Source: Cytophagales bacterium Alg240-R148 (GTDB lineage Bacteria > Bacteroidota > Bacteroidia > Cytophagales > Cyclobacteriaceae). From it: a DNA stretch of 64,000 bases. The notes under the pieces were generated by a model, which saw only the letters and a program-made list of their open reading frames with translations, did not search any database and was not told the origin of the DNA. Positions within the stretch are counted from its first letter, which is position 1; every line of letters starts with the position of its first letter. This document shows positions 29,148 to 37,650 of this stretch, piece after piece. Both the position numbers and the translations under genes were made by a program. Where the stretch lies: positions 5,001-69,000 of the forward strand of contig LS999827.1 of the NCBI GenBank assembly GCA_900537185.1. Reading direction: 5' to 3'.

Positions 29148-29909
29148 TTATTGAGCGTTAGCCGTTTTCTTAATGTAATTATTATAGCAGTCAAAATATT
29201 CAGCAAGCATGGCATTCAAACCTTTTCCGGTTAGAGTAGCACCTGACATTCCATCTACTTTGTGGTCATCACTTTTATAAAATTCGATGCTCCCAGCACC
29301 GCCACCGCCTTTTTCACCTTTTTGCATCGATACAGACACTACAGAACCTGCTTCGTCGTATACTTTTTTCCCTTTGAATCGGTCTTGGATATCGTCTGAT
29401 GATATTCTTGCACCCAAACCAGGAGTTTCTTGCACATGACCAAAGGATGCACCAACAATAGTATTCATATCGGCGCCCAAAGCAATATACCCACTAATGG
29501 AATTCCATAATCCTTTACCGTATGTAGGAAGGATGTAGGCGATAACTTTAGATTCGTCATTTTCATCTACAAAAGAGAAAACTGGTAATTGCCTGTTTTC
29601 TTTATCCTTTTTGAAATTTTTAAGGACGTTCACCTTTTCCGCTTCAATTGGATTGCCTTTTTCATCCTTTTCTACAATATCTCCATTGTAGTCCACAACA
29701 ATAGACCTAATTCTAAGCTTGTAAATCTCAAGGATGTCATCGCCTTCTTCAAGTTTCATGACCGCCTTTAAAATTTGAGTTTTTGTATCCAATTCGATGG
29801 ACTTTTTTTGTGCCGGCCCCAAAATTTGGTTGGCACCAGACAACAACCCTCCAATGATGACCGTCATGATCACCGTAAATACGATAATGTATGTGTTAGA
29901 CTGACGCAC
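29148..29909 (-). CDS. nqrC: Na+-translocating NADH:quinone reductase subunit C
   Basis: 253 residues, one N-terminal membrane helix (about 5-24) and a periplasmic FMN-binding domain. FMN is attached to Thr225 in DGMSGATLTG, the standard S-G-A-T motif. Start is GTG 29909, preceded at 7 nt by AAAGGAGG (29917-29924), an unusually strong Shine-Dalgarno site for Bacteroidota that lies in the end of nqrB (overlap 14 bp). Confidence 0.95.
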   Translation of the reverse strand: MRQSNTYIIVFTVIMTVIIGGLLSGANQILGPAQKKSIELDTKTQILKAVMKLEEGDDILEIYKLRIRSIVVDYNGDIVEKDEKGNPIEAEKVNVLKNFKKDKENRQLPVFSFVDENDESKVIAYILPTYGKGLWNSISGYIALGADMNTIVGASFGHVQETPGLGARISSDDIQDRFKGKKVYDEAGSVVSVSMQKGEKGGGGAGSIEFYKSDDHKVDGMSGATLTGKGLNAMLAEYFDCYNNYIKKTANAQ

Positions 29910-31098
29910 GTTGTAACCTCCTTTTCTTGTTAGCGTTTACTACAAAATAATCAATTAATGGTGCAAAAACATTCATAAGCAAGATCGCCAACATAATCCC
30001 TTCAGGGTAGGCCGGGTTAAATACTCTGATGATGACCGTCATTACACCTATCATAAATCCATAAATCCATTTGCCTGTTTCCGTATGGCTGGCTGTTACT
30101 GGGTCAGTTGCCATAAATACAGCACCAAAAGCCATTCCTCCAATTACCAGGTGGTAATGGGCTGGTAATTCCATATAAGAATTTACTGCCAGTCCGTTCA
30201 TTACTAATCCCATGGTTAAGGCTCCAACAAAAACGCTCAACACAATTTTCCAACTTCCTACTCCTGTAACTGCTAGAATAACAGCTCCAATCAAACACAT
30301 CAATGTAGAGGTTTCTCCAATACTCCCAGGCATAAACCCGAAGAACATATTAGAGAAGCTGTAAAGTCCTTCAGACCAACCATGGCCAGCTGTTTGCATC
30401 AGCTCCATCATATTGGTATTATTGGCTACTGCTTCTGCACCCAAAGCCAACGGTGTTGCTCCTGAAAATCCAGCTACTGTTTCAGCGCCTTCTCCTAGGT
30501 AGTACCACACTTCACCTGAAATATCAGAAGGGTAGGCAAAATATAAAAATGCTCTGGCTGTTAGGGCAACATTTAAAATGTTCATCCCTGTTCCACCAAA
30601 AGCTTCTTTCGCAATAATTACGGCAAACACGGTGGCCAATGCTACTTCCCATAAAGGAATGGTAGCTGGAAGCACCAAAGGAATTAACATTCCCGTTACC
30701 AAGAAGCCCTCATTGATGGGGTGCCTTCTAATGGTGGCGAATGTAAATTCAACTCCCAAACCAGTAGCATAACTCACTACTACAATAGGAAGTACTTTTA
30801 ATGCTCCTATGCCCATCATTTCTAACAAGGAAGCTTCTGCTCCCAATGCTACATAGTGCTGTAGGCCAACATTGTACATACCAAACAACAAACAAGGCAA
30901 CATAGAAATGATCACTGTCATCATCATCCGCTTCATATCCACGGCGTCTCTTATTTGTACCCCTTTATTTTTCGTTACCGTTTCAGGTTGAAAAATTAAA
31001 GTTTCATGAGCTTCGAAGATATAATAGAATTTCTCCCATTTGCCCCCCTTCTCAAAGTTTGGTTTAATCTTATGTATTGAATCTCTTAGAAATTTCAT
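29896..31098 (-). CDS. nqrB: Na+-translocating NADH:quinone reductase subunit B
   Basis: 400 residues, about ten membrane helices; binds riboflavin and a covalent FMN at Thr215 (GFSGATPLALG), and forms the Na+ channel with NqrD/E. GGTGMNILNVALTARAFLYF and the late MATDPVTA segment are family hallmarks. Ten bp after nqrA. Confidence 0.95.
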   Translation of the reverse strand: MKFLRDSIHKIKPNFEKGGKWEKFYYIFEAHETLIFQPETVTKNKGVQIRDAVDMKRMMMTVIISMLPCLLFGMYNVGLQHYVALGAEASLLEMMGIGALKVLPIVVVSYATGLGVEFTFATIRRHPINEGFLVTGMLIPLVLPATIPLWEVALATVFAVIIAKEAFGGTGMNILNVALTARAFLYFAYPSDISGEVWYYLGEGAETVAGFSGATPLALGAEAVANNTNMMELMQTAGHGWSEGLYSFSNMFFGFMPGSIGETSTLMCLIGAVILAVTGVGSWKIVLSVFVGALTMGLVMNGLAVNSYMELPAHYHLVIGGMAFGAVFMATDPVTASHTETGKWIYGFMIGVMTVIIRVFNPAYPEGIMLAILLMNVFAPLIDYFVVNANKKRRLQRASV

Positions 31099-31107
31099 TG
31101 CTTATAA

Positions 31108-32466
31108 TTAGCTATATTGAATTAAGTCCAATCCTTCTCTTAATATTTCCTGCACATCGTGTTTAGAAACATCGATGAACTCGCAAAGTGCCAAGTCTTC
31201 TTCGATCACTTCATAAATCCCTAATGCTTCCATATCATCAAAATCCTCTGCTAAAATTGCTTTTAACAAATGTGTAGGTAGTACATCCATTGGCGTTACT
31301 TTTTCAAACACTCCAGTTTGTACAAATGCTCTTGGTTCACCATTGGTATTGGTGTCCACGACGTGCTCTTTGCTGCTGTTCCCTAATAGGCCAAATGCTC
31401 TGTGGAAACTTAATTTCTTAGTGGTTGGTAATATCCATCCCAAAAACTCTGCATGATCCCCTTCTGGCAATACGGTGATTTGGTGGTCGAAATAACCAAC
31501 AAAACCATCTTTTTCTATTTTAGTGCCTGTAAGAACATTTCCAGCAATTACACGAACGTGGTCGTTGCTCAAATTGTCTTGGATAAAAGAAGTTACGTTG
31601 GCACCTAGGTAGGTATCGTAGTATTGCGGTTCACTTACTTCCGATCCGGTCAAAGCAATTTTTTTAGAAGCATCGTACTTGCCTTCTAAAAACAGTTTCC
31701 CGATTTGCGAAACACCGTATGGATCAATAGTCCAAACTACATCTCCCTTATTAATGGGATCGATGTGGTGGATTTGAACCCCAACATTTCCTGCCGGGTG
31801 TTTTCCAGAAATCTTATTGATGGTAACACCATTGGTATTACTAAACAAGTTGGAAATCTCGGCATTGTTGTTAATATTTAAATTAACAGGGCCTGAAGTA
31901 AACAATTTCAGCACGCTAACCCCAGCTTGGAAATACTGCTCTTCGCCTTTCAGAAGAAAGTCATAGTCAGGTGCCAATGGGTGGGAGTTGAATGCAGAGA
32001 TGTGGATCGCTTTTGGCGTTTCCTCTGGCGAAGCAATGACTCCGAAGGGTCTTTGCACCAAATTGGGCCAAACACCACTTGTCAACATTGTTTCAGTTGC
32101 CTCTTGTTTGCTTAGGTTTTGTAGTTCAGAAACAGAATACTTCTTAAAAGATTCGTATTCTTGGTCTTTGTCCGCCAAAATTATGATTTCTAAAATCCTC
32201 CTCTTCTCTCCACGTCTGATTTCGGCTATTTCACCACTAACAGGGGCAGTAATCTTAATACTGTCATTCTTTTTATCAATAAAGATTGGAGTACCGGCTT
32301 TTACTTTGTCGCCCTGATTTACGATGGCTTTTGGCCTTAAAATCCCGTGAAAATCAGAAGGTTTGATGGCAAAGGTCTCTGAATTGACATTGGAAGCCAA
32401 TTTCTTTTCAGCCTTTCCTTTTAGGTTTATGTCGAAACCCTTTGTGAGCTTTATCGTTTTAGACAT
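31108..32466 (-). CDS. nqrA: Na+-translocating NADH:quinone reductase subunit A
   Basis: 452 residues, soluble peripheral subunit. Starts with the typical TIKLTKGFDINLKGKAEK; biotinyl-lipoyl-like N-terminal region (KAGTPIFIDKKND, KITAPVSGEIAEIRRGEKR) and a Rnf-C-like core. First gene of nqrABCDE. A TAATTTTG element (32501-32508) about 35 bp upstream is a good -7 promoter match, without a clear -33. The complex couples NADH oxidation to Na+ export; NqrF, which accepts NADH electrons (FAD, 2Fe-2S), is not encoded in this window. Confidence 0.95.
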   Translation of the reverse strand: MSKTIKLTKGFDINLKGKAEKKLASNVNSETFAIKPSDFHGILRPKAIVNQGDKVKAGTPIFIDKKNDSIKITAPVSGEIAEIRRGEKRRILEIIILADKDQEYESFKKYSVSELQNLSKQEATETMLTSGVWPNLVQRPFGVIASPEETPKAIHISAFNSHPLAPDYDFLLKGEEQYFQAGVSVLKLFTSGPVNLNINNNAEISNLFSNTNGVTINKISGKHPAGNVGVQIHHIDPINKGDVVWTIDPYGVSQIGKLFLEGKYDASKKIALTGSEVSEPQYYDTYLGANVTSFIQDNLSNDHVRVIAGNVLTGTKIEKDGFVGYFDHQITVLPEGDHAEFLGWILPTTKKLSFHRAFGLLGNSSKEHVVDTNTNGEPRAFVQTGVFEKVTPMDVLPTHLLKAILAEDFDDMEALGIYEVIEEDLALCEFIDVSKHDVQEILREGLDLIQYS

Positions 32467-32500
32467 TTTCTTTAATGTAACCTCTTACTGATAATCGCAG

Positions 32501-32508
32501 CAAAATTA
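32501..32508 (-). promoter_or_regulatory. Candidate -7 element of the nqr operon
   Basis: TAATTTTG on the minus strand, matching TAnnTTTG, about 35 bp before nqrA. The -33 element is not convincing (TTG at only 13 nt). Confidence 0.35.
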
Positions 32509-32585
32509 ATAAATTTTCTTTCAATTAAAATCGATTCTCGAATTAAGAGTCGTTCTAAATTAATTATTTTATTACAAGGCCTCTA

Positions 32586-33290
32586 TTAGGCCATGATATT
32601 TTCTCTTACTTCTTTCAAAATACAGGAAGTAGCAAGGTGTACAATTTCATCTACTTGTTCTTCTAGAGTTAAATGTGTGGTATCGATCTCAATGGCTCCT
32701 TCTGCCTTTTTTAGTGGGGCTATTGCTCTTGTGCTATCGATCGCATCGCGCCGCGCCAAGTTAGCTTTAATCTCTTCTAAATTCACCAACTGCTCCCGTT
32801 CCAGCAGCTCTTTTTGTCTTCTTTCTGCTCGAACATACATCTCGGCGTTCATGAAAATTTTTAAAGCTGCATCTGGAAAAACAACCGTACCTATGTCTCG
32901 ACCATCCATAACCACTCCTTTTTTCTTTCCCATCTTCACTTGAAGTTTGACCATGGCGTCTCGAACCGCTTTTAACGTACTCACCTGACTCACTCTTTCC
33001 GTCACTTCCATGGTGCGAATTTCATTTTCTACATCCAGCCCATTCAGGTATACATCACAGTGGTCGCTTTTTTTATTGTATTGGAAACCTACATCTATTT
33101 GCTCTAGTGCTTTTTCTACTTCCTTTAAGTTGGTCAGGCGCACATGGTGTTGGTTGAAGTATAAGGTCACTGCTCGGTACATTGCACCAGTGTCAATATA
33201 AGTATATCCAAGTATTTGAGCTACCGCTTTGGCTGTTGAACTTTTTCCACATGCAGAATAACCATCGATGGCGATTATAATTTTCTTCAT
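32586..33290 (-). CDS. cmk: Cytidylate kinase
   Basis: 234 residues. Phosphorylates CMP/dCMP with ATP. P-loop IAIDGYSACGKSSTAK (about 7-22), KGVVMDGRDIGTVVFPDA and the LID-region RRDAIDSTRAIAPLKKAEGA are the Cmk signatures. Four bp after the small lipoprotein gene, so the two may be co-transcribed. Confidence 0.96.
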   Translation of the reverse strand: MKKIIIAIDGYSACGKSSTAKAVAQILGYTYIDTGAMYRAVTLYFNQHHVRLTNLKEVEKALEQIDVGFQYNKKSDHCDVYLNGLDVENEIRTMEVTERVSQVSTLKAVRDAMVKLQVKMGKKKGVVMDGRDIGTVVFPDAALKIFMNAEMYVRAERRQKELLEREQLVNLEEIKANLARRDAIDSTRAIAPLKKAEGAIEIDTTHLTLEEQVDEIVHLATSCILKEVRENIMA

Positions 33291-33293
33291 TTA

Positions 33294-33437
33294 TTAGCAG
33301 TCTTTTACGGGACAGGGAATGGGTTTACCAGGTTTTAATTTTCTAGGTTTCTTCTTATGAGAAGCACAGGAAAACAGCAACATACAACACACAATTGCAA
33401 CTGTAATTTTTAATGGTGCTGTTCTTTTTATCAACAT
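33294..33437 (-). CDS. Small lipoprotein, 47 residues
   Basis: Short ORF read directly: ATG 33437 to TAA 33294-33296. Basic N-terminus (MLIKRTAPLK), hydrophobic core and a good lipobox MLLFSC, so a lipid-anchored peptide with a mature part of only 24 residues, rich in Lys and Pro and ending in two Cys (CPVKDC). No homology recognised. The arrangement immediately before cmk is compact. It could be an entericidin-like or lineage-specific small lipoprotein. Confidence 0.65.
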   Translation of the reverse strand: MLIKRTAPLKITVAIVCCMLLFSCASHKKKPRKLKPGKPIPCPVKDC

Positions 33438-33489
33438 AGTAAGTGACTCTTTAACCAAATATAATATTTATTTAAAACATCCTCAACAG

Positions 33490-34173
33490 TTAAGACTTAA
33501 TATCCTCATTGTGGGACATTTTAAATCCTATTTTTTTTCCTCCTCCCAATAATTGGGTATGGTTTTCTTTTGCCAGCAGGGTGATATTTTTTATTTCCGG
33601 GAAGTTTGGTGCAGTTAAATCCGTTTTAATTGCCAAATCAATGGCTATTTTCGACAAAACAGAAAAATCTACCTTATTAATTGGCTGAGAAGATATGTTG
33701 TTAAACAAAAATGAAAATTGTCCTTCTCCTTCAGCAAAAAAGAAATTGTCTACATTTAGAAAAATCCTTGCCAAAAGATACCCAGGATCATTCATTCGTT
33801 TGTACTTAAGAGAGTCCGACATAAAGTTGTAAATCAAAATTTGTCCAAAAAACTTTCTTGATTCTTCTTGTTTTACATAATCTGACTGCAATATTCCATG
33901 GGCCTTGTCTAGCGTAATGATATTGGTATGCATTAAAAAAACAACCATATCGCCTCCTACTTGAATATGAAATTCGTTTTCAGAAATTGGTTGGTGGGCT
34001 ACAACAAGTTTTTCGTTTTCTATAGATTGAGAAAGAGCTTGAATGAGTTTTACACACTCTTCTTCTAACCCTTTAAAGGTCTGTTTGAGGTTGTCAAAGG
34101 TTTTCTGCTTAACAAGTACTTTATTTTTTAATTGGTATAAAATATCCTCTACAGGATCCTGTGATCTTTCCAT
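33490..34173 (-). CDS. Unknown cytosolic protein, 227 residues
   Basis: Start set at ATG 34173 (MERSQDPVEDI); a GTG nine codons upstream is possible. No signal peptide or membrane segment. The N-terminal 50 residues look like a coiled coil (LVKQKTFDNLKQTFKGLEEECVKLIQAL), the rest mixed alpha/beta. No motif recognised. Divergent from the small charged protein at 34255. Confidence 0.65.
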   Translation of the reverse strand: MERSQDPVEDILYQLKNKVLVKQKTFDNLKQTFKGLEEECVKLIQALSQSIENEKLVVAHQPISENEFHIQVGGDMVVFLMHTNIITLDKAHGILQSDYVKQEESRKFFGQILIYNFMSDSLKYKRMNDPGYLLARIFLNVDNFFFAEGEGQFSFLFNNISSQPINKVDFSVLSKIAIDLAIKTDLTAPNFPEIKNITLLAKENHTQLLGGGKKIGFKMSHNEDIKS

Positions 34174-34254
34174 AAATCTGGGTAATTTTATTAGGTGCAC
34201 TAAGATAAACCATTATTCAACTTTATTCGTAATAAAAGAAAAGATAAAATCACT

Positions 34255-34548
34255 ATGGGAAGAAAAAAAGAAGGCAAAGCCGAAAAGATGTTCAAAAGAC
34301 TAGGTAAAAAAGTAGATCTTTTATTGGAAGACCTCCAAGAAGCCAAAGAACAAGCTTACGAAGAGTACGGCGATCGGTTTGATGAAATCAAAAAAAATGG
34401 GGCCACTATTAAAGAAGAGCTCTCTCAGTTCAAGGAAAAACACCAAGATAAATTTGATGGGATGGAAAGCAACATAGAACAAGTTGGTCGGGACATCAAA
34501 AAAACGGTAGACAAAGTATTTAAGAAGGATAAGAAAGAAAAAAAATAA
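34255..34548 (+). CDS. Small highly charged helical protein, 97 residues
   Basis: Almost wholly Lys/Glu-rich heptad-like helix (KKVDLLLEDLQEAKEQAYEE, then EELSQFKEKHQDKFDGM), no signal peptide. Looks like a coiled-coil protein, comparable in composition with YtxH/LEA-like stress proteins, but no family is assigned. Ends at a strong terminator. Confidence 0.65.
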   Translation: MGRKKEGKAEKMFKRLGKKVDLLLEDLQEAKEQAYEEYGDRFDEIKKNGATIKEELSQFKEKHQDKFDGMESNIEQVGRDIKKTVDKVFKKDKKEKK

Positions 34549-34573
34549 AGGCCTGGTTTCAGGCCTTTTTATT
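34547..34573. terminator. Bidirectional terminator
   Basis: Perfect 9-bp stem AAAGGCCTG/CAGGCCTTT with GTTT loop; T-run on the plus side and A-run before it, between converging genes. The stem begins inside the stop codon of the upstream gene. Confidence 0.85.
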
Positions 34574-34578
34574 TCTTT

Positions 34579-35358
34579 TTATTCTCCCTTGAAAGCAGCA
34601 GGTCTTTTTTCAAGAAATGCATTAACGCCCTCTTTGTAATCGTGGCTGCTACCAGCAATTTCCTGGCAATAGGCTTCGTAATCTAACATTTCATCCAAGC
34701 TAGAATTGCCTGACTTATTGAGCATTTTTTTCATAAGCCCAATGGCTTTGGTTGGTGCCTTGGCATAGTAGTCTGTATAGGATCGGACCGCTTCATCTAA
34801 AGCTTCCATCGGCACGGCCTTATTGACCAACCCCATTGTCAAAGCATCCGAGGCTTTAATTTTACTACCCATAGTAGACAATTCAAATGCCTTGGCGCTT
34901 CCCACCAGTCTTGGCAAGAAGTAGGAAGAACCTGAGTCCAACACCAACCCTATGTTTACGAAAACTTCCACTAAAACGGCTTGTTCTTGGGCAACGATGA
35001 GGTCACAAGCCAAAGCAATAGAACACCCAGCACCAGCTGCCACCCCGTTGAGTCGGCAAATAATTGGTTTGGGTAAATTTCTCATGGCTCTAATAATTGG
35101 GTTGTAGCGTTTGTGCAATGAATCTATAAAAGACCGTTGCTCTTGCTGAGAAGATGCTTTTAAATCTTGCCCGGCACAAAAAGCTTTCCCTTCGCCTGTT
35201 AATACCACTACCCGAACAGCTGGGTCTTTGGCAATTTGTTTGAAAGCTGCTTGTAGCTCAAAAGTAATACCATCGTTGAGTGCATTGTACACTTCTGGTC
35301 TGTTTAAGGTGAGGGTAGCTACACCTTCACTTACTTCGTATTTAATAAATTCGTACAT
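34579..35358 (-). CDS. Enoyl-CoA hydratase/isomerase family protein, PaaG-like
   Basis: 259 residues from ATG 35358 (MYEFIKYEVS); an upstream in-frame ATG overlaps the previous gene and lacks homology. Crotonase fold: VVLTGEGKAFCAGQDLK forms the first half of the CoA oxyanion hole, ICRLNGVAAGAGCSIALACDL the second. EVFVNIGLVLDSGSSYFLPRLVG has Asp where the PaaG epoxyphenylacetyl-CoA isomerase branch has it. No other paa genes are near, so the substrate is uncertain; a general fatty-acid role is possible. Confidence 0.85.
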   Translation of the reverse strand: MYEFIKYEVSEGVATLTLNRPEVYNALNDGITFELQAAFKQIAKDPAVRVVVLTGEGKAFCAGQDLKASSQQEQRSFIDSLHKRYNPIIRAMRNLPKPIICRLNGVAAGAGCSIALACDLIVAQEQAVLVEVFVNIGLVLDSGSSYFLPRLVGSAKAFELSTMGSKIKASDALTMGLVNKAVPMEALDEAVRSYTDYYAKAPTKAIGLMKKMLNKSGNSSLDEMLDYEAYCQEIAGSSHDYKEGVNAFLEKRPAAFKGE

Positions 35359-35374
35359 GGTTTTAGGGTTAGGG

Positions 35375-36007
35375 TCAATTAAACAAAATAGGAGATACAA
35401 TCATGCTACCAAATCCTGTAATAAATCCGATGGCAGTTCCAAAATACATTTCTTTAGGCGAATGCACACCAAGCTGTAACCTGGCACTCACTATGGCACC
35501 CCACAACAACACAAGGCCTACAATTAATAACATCACCGATTCTTGGGGGTAAGTAATCTTTAAATAACAAATAATGCCGGTAGCACCAGACAAGCCGGCT
35601 GCATGTGCACTGAGCTTTATAAAAAAAGTACCTGCAGCCACCATGGCAATAACAAATGTTATGGCCAGCAATACCAAAGACAAAGTACCTCCTATATTCA
35701 GTTTATAAATGAATAAAAAACAAGTGATTAAATAAAATAAGGTGGTAAAAACAAAAGGCAATAACCTTTCGTTTCTGTCTTCCATTGTAAACGAAGAGAT
35801 CATCCCAGAAAATTTCATGGAAGCAATACAAACAGCCGGAACTACAAATGTGGTTACAAAAACCACCATTAATATTCTAGGACCAGCCATTACAATTTCA
35901 GATGCAAAAACATCTGGTGCCCATCCAAATAAGATGCCCAACAAATAAGTGGGCATTAACAAGGGGTGCAGCACATACGAAAGAAATTGGGCAACGTTAT
36001 TTTTCAC
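35375..36007 (-). CDS. PAP2-like integral membrane protein
   Basis: 210 residues, about six membrane helices. The late segment SARLQLGVHSPKEMYFGTAIG matches PAP2 phosphatase motif 3 (SRxxxGxHxPxD), and KLSAHAAGLSGATG stands for motif 2, whereas motif 1 (KxxxxxxRP) is only weakly seen (DRNERLLPF). So it is PAP2-related, with lipid-phosphatase activity uncertain. GTG start shares one base with the rpoN stop (TAGTG), meaning translational coupling. Confidence 0.7.
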   Translation of the reverse strand: MKNNVAQFLSYVLHPLLMPTYLLGILFGWAPDVFASEIVMAGPRILMVVFVTTFVVPAVCIASMKFSGMISSFTMEDRNERLLPFVFTTLFYLITCFLFIYKLNIGGTLSLVLLAITFVIAMVAAGTFFIKLSAHAAGLSGATGIICYLKITYPQESVMLLIVGLVLLWGAIVSARLQLGVHSPKEMYFGTAIGFITGFGSMIVSPILFN

Positions 36008-37452
36008 TATATTTCTTTTCTTAAACGGGCCACTGGAAGGTTCATTTGCTCTCTGTATTTGGCAACAGTTCGGCGGGCAATATTGTACCCTTGTGCTTTG
36101 AGCAATTTTTCTAATTTATCATCAGAATAAGGCTTTTTCTTGTCTTCTGAGTCAATGATTTCTTTGAGCTTGAATTTCACTTCTCTGCTGCTAACATCTT
36201 CACCAGACTCGGTAGCAATACCTTCTGAGAAAAAATATTTTAAAGGGTAAATGCCAAATTCAGTTTGAACCGCTTTGCTATTGGCAACACGAGAAACTGT
36301 AGAAATGTCCATGTGAATGGTATTGGCTATGTCTTTCAAGATCATGGGGCGTAATTTGCTTTCATCTCCTTCTAAGAAAAAATCATATTGGTATTCAATA
36401 ATGGCATTCATGGTTCTCAACAAAGTCTGTTGCCTCTGTTTGATGGCATCAATGAACCAACGGGCTGCATCCAATTTTTGCTTTACAAAGCTGACCGTTT
36501 CTTTTAGCTTTTTATCTTTTTTATCGCTCTTATCATAGGCATGTAGCATATCGTTGTAAGACCGAGAAACTTTTAAATCCGGTGCATTTCTGGAATTCAA
36601 AGACAATTCTAATTTACCATCGTCATTGGTCAATATAAAATCCGGCATCAAATACTGCGTTCTTACCATACCCGATCCTGAACCACCTGGTTTTGGGTTT
36701 AATTTTTTAATCAACCCAACAGCATCGCGAATAAAGTCTTCGTCCTCAATGTTTAATTTTTTACTTATTTTATCGTAATGCTTTTTTGTAAACGCATCAT
36801 AACAATCCGAAATCATCATTTTAGCAACAATAACATCGGCATGTTGGCCATCGTCCCTGCGTTCCAACTGCAACAACAAACACTCTTGCAGGTTCCTTGC
36901 TGCGATTCCTGGAGGGTCAAAATTTTGTACCTTCCTAAGTACTTCTTCTACTTCGTCGAGATCGGTGTCCACATTTTGAGAAAAGGCCAAGTCATTGATA
37001 ATTGCACCTATGTCCCTTCTAATGTAACCATCGCTTTCTATGCTGCCAATTAACTGCCTTCCTATAGTTTCTTGTCTTTCCTCTAGTTTTAAAAAAGACA
37101 ATTGATTTAAAAGCTGTTCATTTAAGGTAGAAAAAGTAGCAATGGGCATTTCTTTTTCATCTTCTGCCGAACTGCCATCCCCTTGCATCTTATATCCAGA
37201 AAAATCGTCGTCCCTCAAATAGTCTTCTACATTGAGCTCATCGGTAGTGGATTCCTGGAATTCATCTTCAGATTCATTTCTGTCCATTTCATCTTCCTGC
37301 TCTTTCCCTTCTTCAAGCGCAGGATTGACTTCCAATTCCTCCTCAATTCGGGTTTCCAGCTCCGCTGTAGGCACTTGCAGCAGTTTGATGAACTGAATCT
37401 GCTGTGGTGATAATTTCTGCTGTAAGCTTTGAGTTAATCCTAATCTCTGCAT
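36007..37452 (-). CDS. rpoN: RNA polymerase sigma-54 factor
   Basis: 481 residues. N-terminal region I MQRLGLTQSLQQKLSPQQIQ for enhancer-binding-protein response, acidic region II, core-binding region III, and the RpoN box ARRTVAKYREQMNLP near the C-terminus. Recognises -24/-12 promoters. A TAAATTTG element (37485-37492) upstream is a plausible -7. Coupled to the PAP2-like gene downstream. Confidence 0.96.
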   Translation of the reverse strand: MQRLGLTQSLQQKLSPQQIQFIKLLQVPTAELETRIEEELEVNPALEEGKEQEDEMDRNESEDEFQESTTDELNVEDYLRDDDFSGYKMQGDGSSAEDEKEMPIATFSTLNEQLLNQLSFLKLEERQETIGRQLIGSIESDGYIRRDIGAIINDLAFSQNVDTDLDEVEEVLRKVQNFDPPGIAARNLQECLLLQLERRDDGQHADVIVAKMMISDCYDAFTKKHYDKISKKLNIEDEDFIRDAVGLIKKLNPKPGGSGSGMVRTQYLMPDFILTNDDGKLELSLNSRNAPDLKVSRSYNDMLHAYDKSDKKDKKLKETVSFVKQKLDAARWFIDAIKQRQQTLLRTMNAIIEYQYDFFLEGDESKLRPMILKDIANTIHMDISTVSRVANSKAVQTEFGIYPLKYFFSEGIATESGEDVSSREVKFKLKEIIDSEDKKKPYSDDKLEKLLKAQGYNIARRTVAKYREQMNLPVARLRKEI

Positions 37453-37549
37453 TTTCTCTAGTAGTTAAAACACGCTCCGAATACCAAATTTATTTATATT
37501 TCCGTAAAACTTTGAAAAAAAGCTGAAAATAAGTTTTTTTTGCGTGCGA

Positions 37550-37594
37550 CTTTAGATACTGATAAAATAATTAAAAAATCAGCACATCTAAAAG
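37550..37594 (+). other. Stable hairpin in the asnS leader region
   Basis: CTTTAGAT-A-CTGAT pairs with ATCAG-CAC-ATCTAAAAG across a 14-nt A/T loop: a 13-bp stem with a small bulge, 57 bp before the asnS start. May be a leader RNA structure or a divergent-promoter operator; it is not a T-box. Confidence 0.4.
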
Positions 37595-37650
37595 TTTGTT
37601 GAACATTATTAATAGCAATCATTTAAAAAAGAATTAAAGCTGGAGCAGAG

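Noticed and set aside
37550-37594. T-box riboswitch before asnS
   Set aside because: The conserved T-box sequence and specifier stem are absent; only a simple hairpin is present.
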